The position numbers and the translations under genes are program-made. From NCBI GenBank assembly GCA_017607445.1, contig JAEVHH010000004.1, positions 5,952,001-6,016,000 on the forward strand: a stretch of 64,000 bases of DNA, in the 5' to 3' direction. The DNA is from Histoplasma ohiense. Taxonomy: Eukaryota > Ascomycota > Eurotiomycetes > Onygenales > Ajellomycetaceae. This document shows positions 63,401 through 64,000 of the stretch, piece after piece. The first letter of the stretch is position 1. Each line of letters begins with the position of its first letter. The notes beneath the pieces were generated by a model. The model was given only the letters and a program-made list of their open reading frames with translations, ran no database searches and was not told the origin of the DNA.

Positions 63401-64000
63401 CTGGCAGATTCATGTAGATGAACTATCAGTGCTCAAAACAGTGTTTAACATGCAATGAAGAAAGTTTGAATTTCTTGTGATATCTATAGAGCTTACAAAC
63501 ACCTCTGCAACCTTCTGGGACGATAATCGAATACAATTCTTGCAAAAACAGAACAGCTGATTGTGTCTCGTATACCTTGACAATATCTTAATCTTTTCAA
63601 ACTCATACAAAGAGCATCTACAACATGTGGATCAGATGCTCACAACTCTGGCAGAGCACAAGCTCTACATCAAATCATTGAAATATGTGTTTGATCATGA
63701 AGGAGTCGTGAGGCTCGTGGACATCTCACTTTTGGAGGAAGTCACATACACCCAATCCCCGAAAAACTAGAAGTTATCATGAAATGGCCAAGGTCTAGAA
63801 ACATACACCATGTACACCAATTTTTAGAACTGGCATTCTATTACAGAAGATTTGTAAAGGATTTTGCACAAATTGCTGCTCCATTTGCCGATCTTCTTAA
63901 AGAGACAGATGCCGAGCTTTGCAAAAAGAAATTTTGTTTGATCATCTGAAACATCTTCTGCAAAGAGGCCCTTCTTGAACTTAGTAGAATGTATAACAAC
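60492..64000 (+). mobile_element. Retroelement D, 5' part, runs off the window
   Basis: Begins TGTGGTAATTTCGGCTTATT where A3 stops; the first ~380 bp look like an LTR with the inner border uncertain (about 60870). Gag starts near 61008 (MDTFNQHPSLVLKLNE), with a knuckle CFHCG*QNHNARDC at 62209-62250. Reverse transcriptase covers about 63200-64000: FYLLRSQMENGVC region, then YLDN at 63573-63584 (Y-x-D-D expected) and the primer-grip side FLELAFYYRRFVKDFAQIAAPFADL at 63820-63900. Ty3/gypsy type. Frames shift and hold TGA stops. CG survives better here than in A or B. Confidence 0.78.

Overview
The window looks like a chromosomal piece of a filamentous ascomycete, most plausibly a dimorphic onygenalean fungus (Ajellomycetaceae-like). 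The grounds are short introns with GTRNGT/YAG borders, fungal gene families (gamma-tubulin, Ipi1, a Pho85-type cyclin, a Dcg1-like racemase), and a sharp switch near 22.2 kb from an ordinary gene-bearing segment to a CpG-poor, AT-rich block packed with nested transposons. The species cannot be fixed from sequence reading alone.

Region 1 (1-22,230) carries seven protein genes: an Asp/Glu/hydantoin racemase-family protein (541-1434, +), gamma-tubulin in eight exons (1703-3666, +), a 72-residue LEA-like hydrophilic protein in three exons (4584-5037, +), a roadblock/LC7 protein with two large low-complexity insertions (5765-6601, -), the 60S biogenesis factor Ipi1 in three exons (7091-8318, +), a conserved hypothetical protein that may be frameshifted (8749-9156, +), a secreted CREG/PNPOx-like protein (11066-11953, -), and, counted as an eighth gene when the doubtful one at 8749 is included, a large Pho85-type cyclin in two exons (14316-16936, -). 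They are independent housekeeping and cell-cycle genes, not a cluster. The 5 kb upstream of the cyclin has no convincing gene and is rich in purine tracts and microsatellites.

Region 2 (22,231-46,234) is one stack of transposons nested five deep, each level supported by target-site duplications (TSDs). A Tc1/mariner-like element (M1, +) is split at a TA by a second copy (M2, -). M2 is split by a Ty3/gypsy chromovirus (B, +, 533-bp LTRs, TSD CCATG/TCATG). B is split twice: in gag by a complete gypsy chromovirus (A1, +, 271-bp LTRs, TSD AGATC) and in pol by another gypsy element (C, +, 271-bp LTRs, TSD CTTCC/CTTTC). C in turn holds a non-autonomous DNA element (here called MULE-like, 10-bp TSD ATCTTCATCT) whose core is a 14/18-bp minisatellite and which carries a perfect 22-bp-arm hairpin.

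Region 3 (46,235-64,000) continues with broken pieces of the same families: a partial and two further full copies of the MULE-like element, B-family LTRs and integrase, A-family fragments on the minus strand, a 560-bp TIR element inside one MULE-like copy, and a fifth retroelement (D, +) that runs off the right edge.

The retroelement genes are dead. Most in-frame stops I read are TGA at positions where CGA (Arg) is expected, and CG dinucleotides are nearly absent from the older elements while kept in the youngest insert. This points to CpG-directed C-to-T mutation rather than classic CpA-directed RIP. The most interesting items are the ordered nest, the unnamed satellite-cored element family, and antisense reading frames kept between pol and the 3' LTR in two of the retroelement families.
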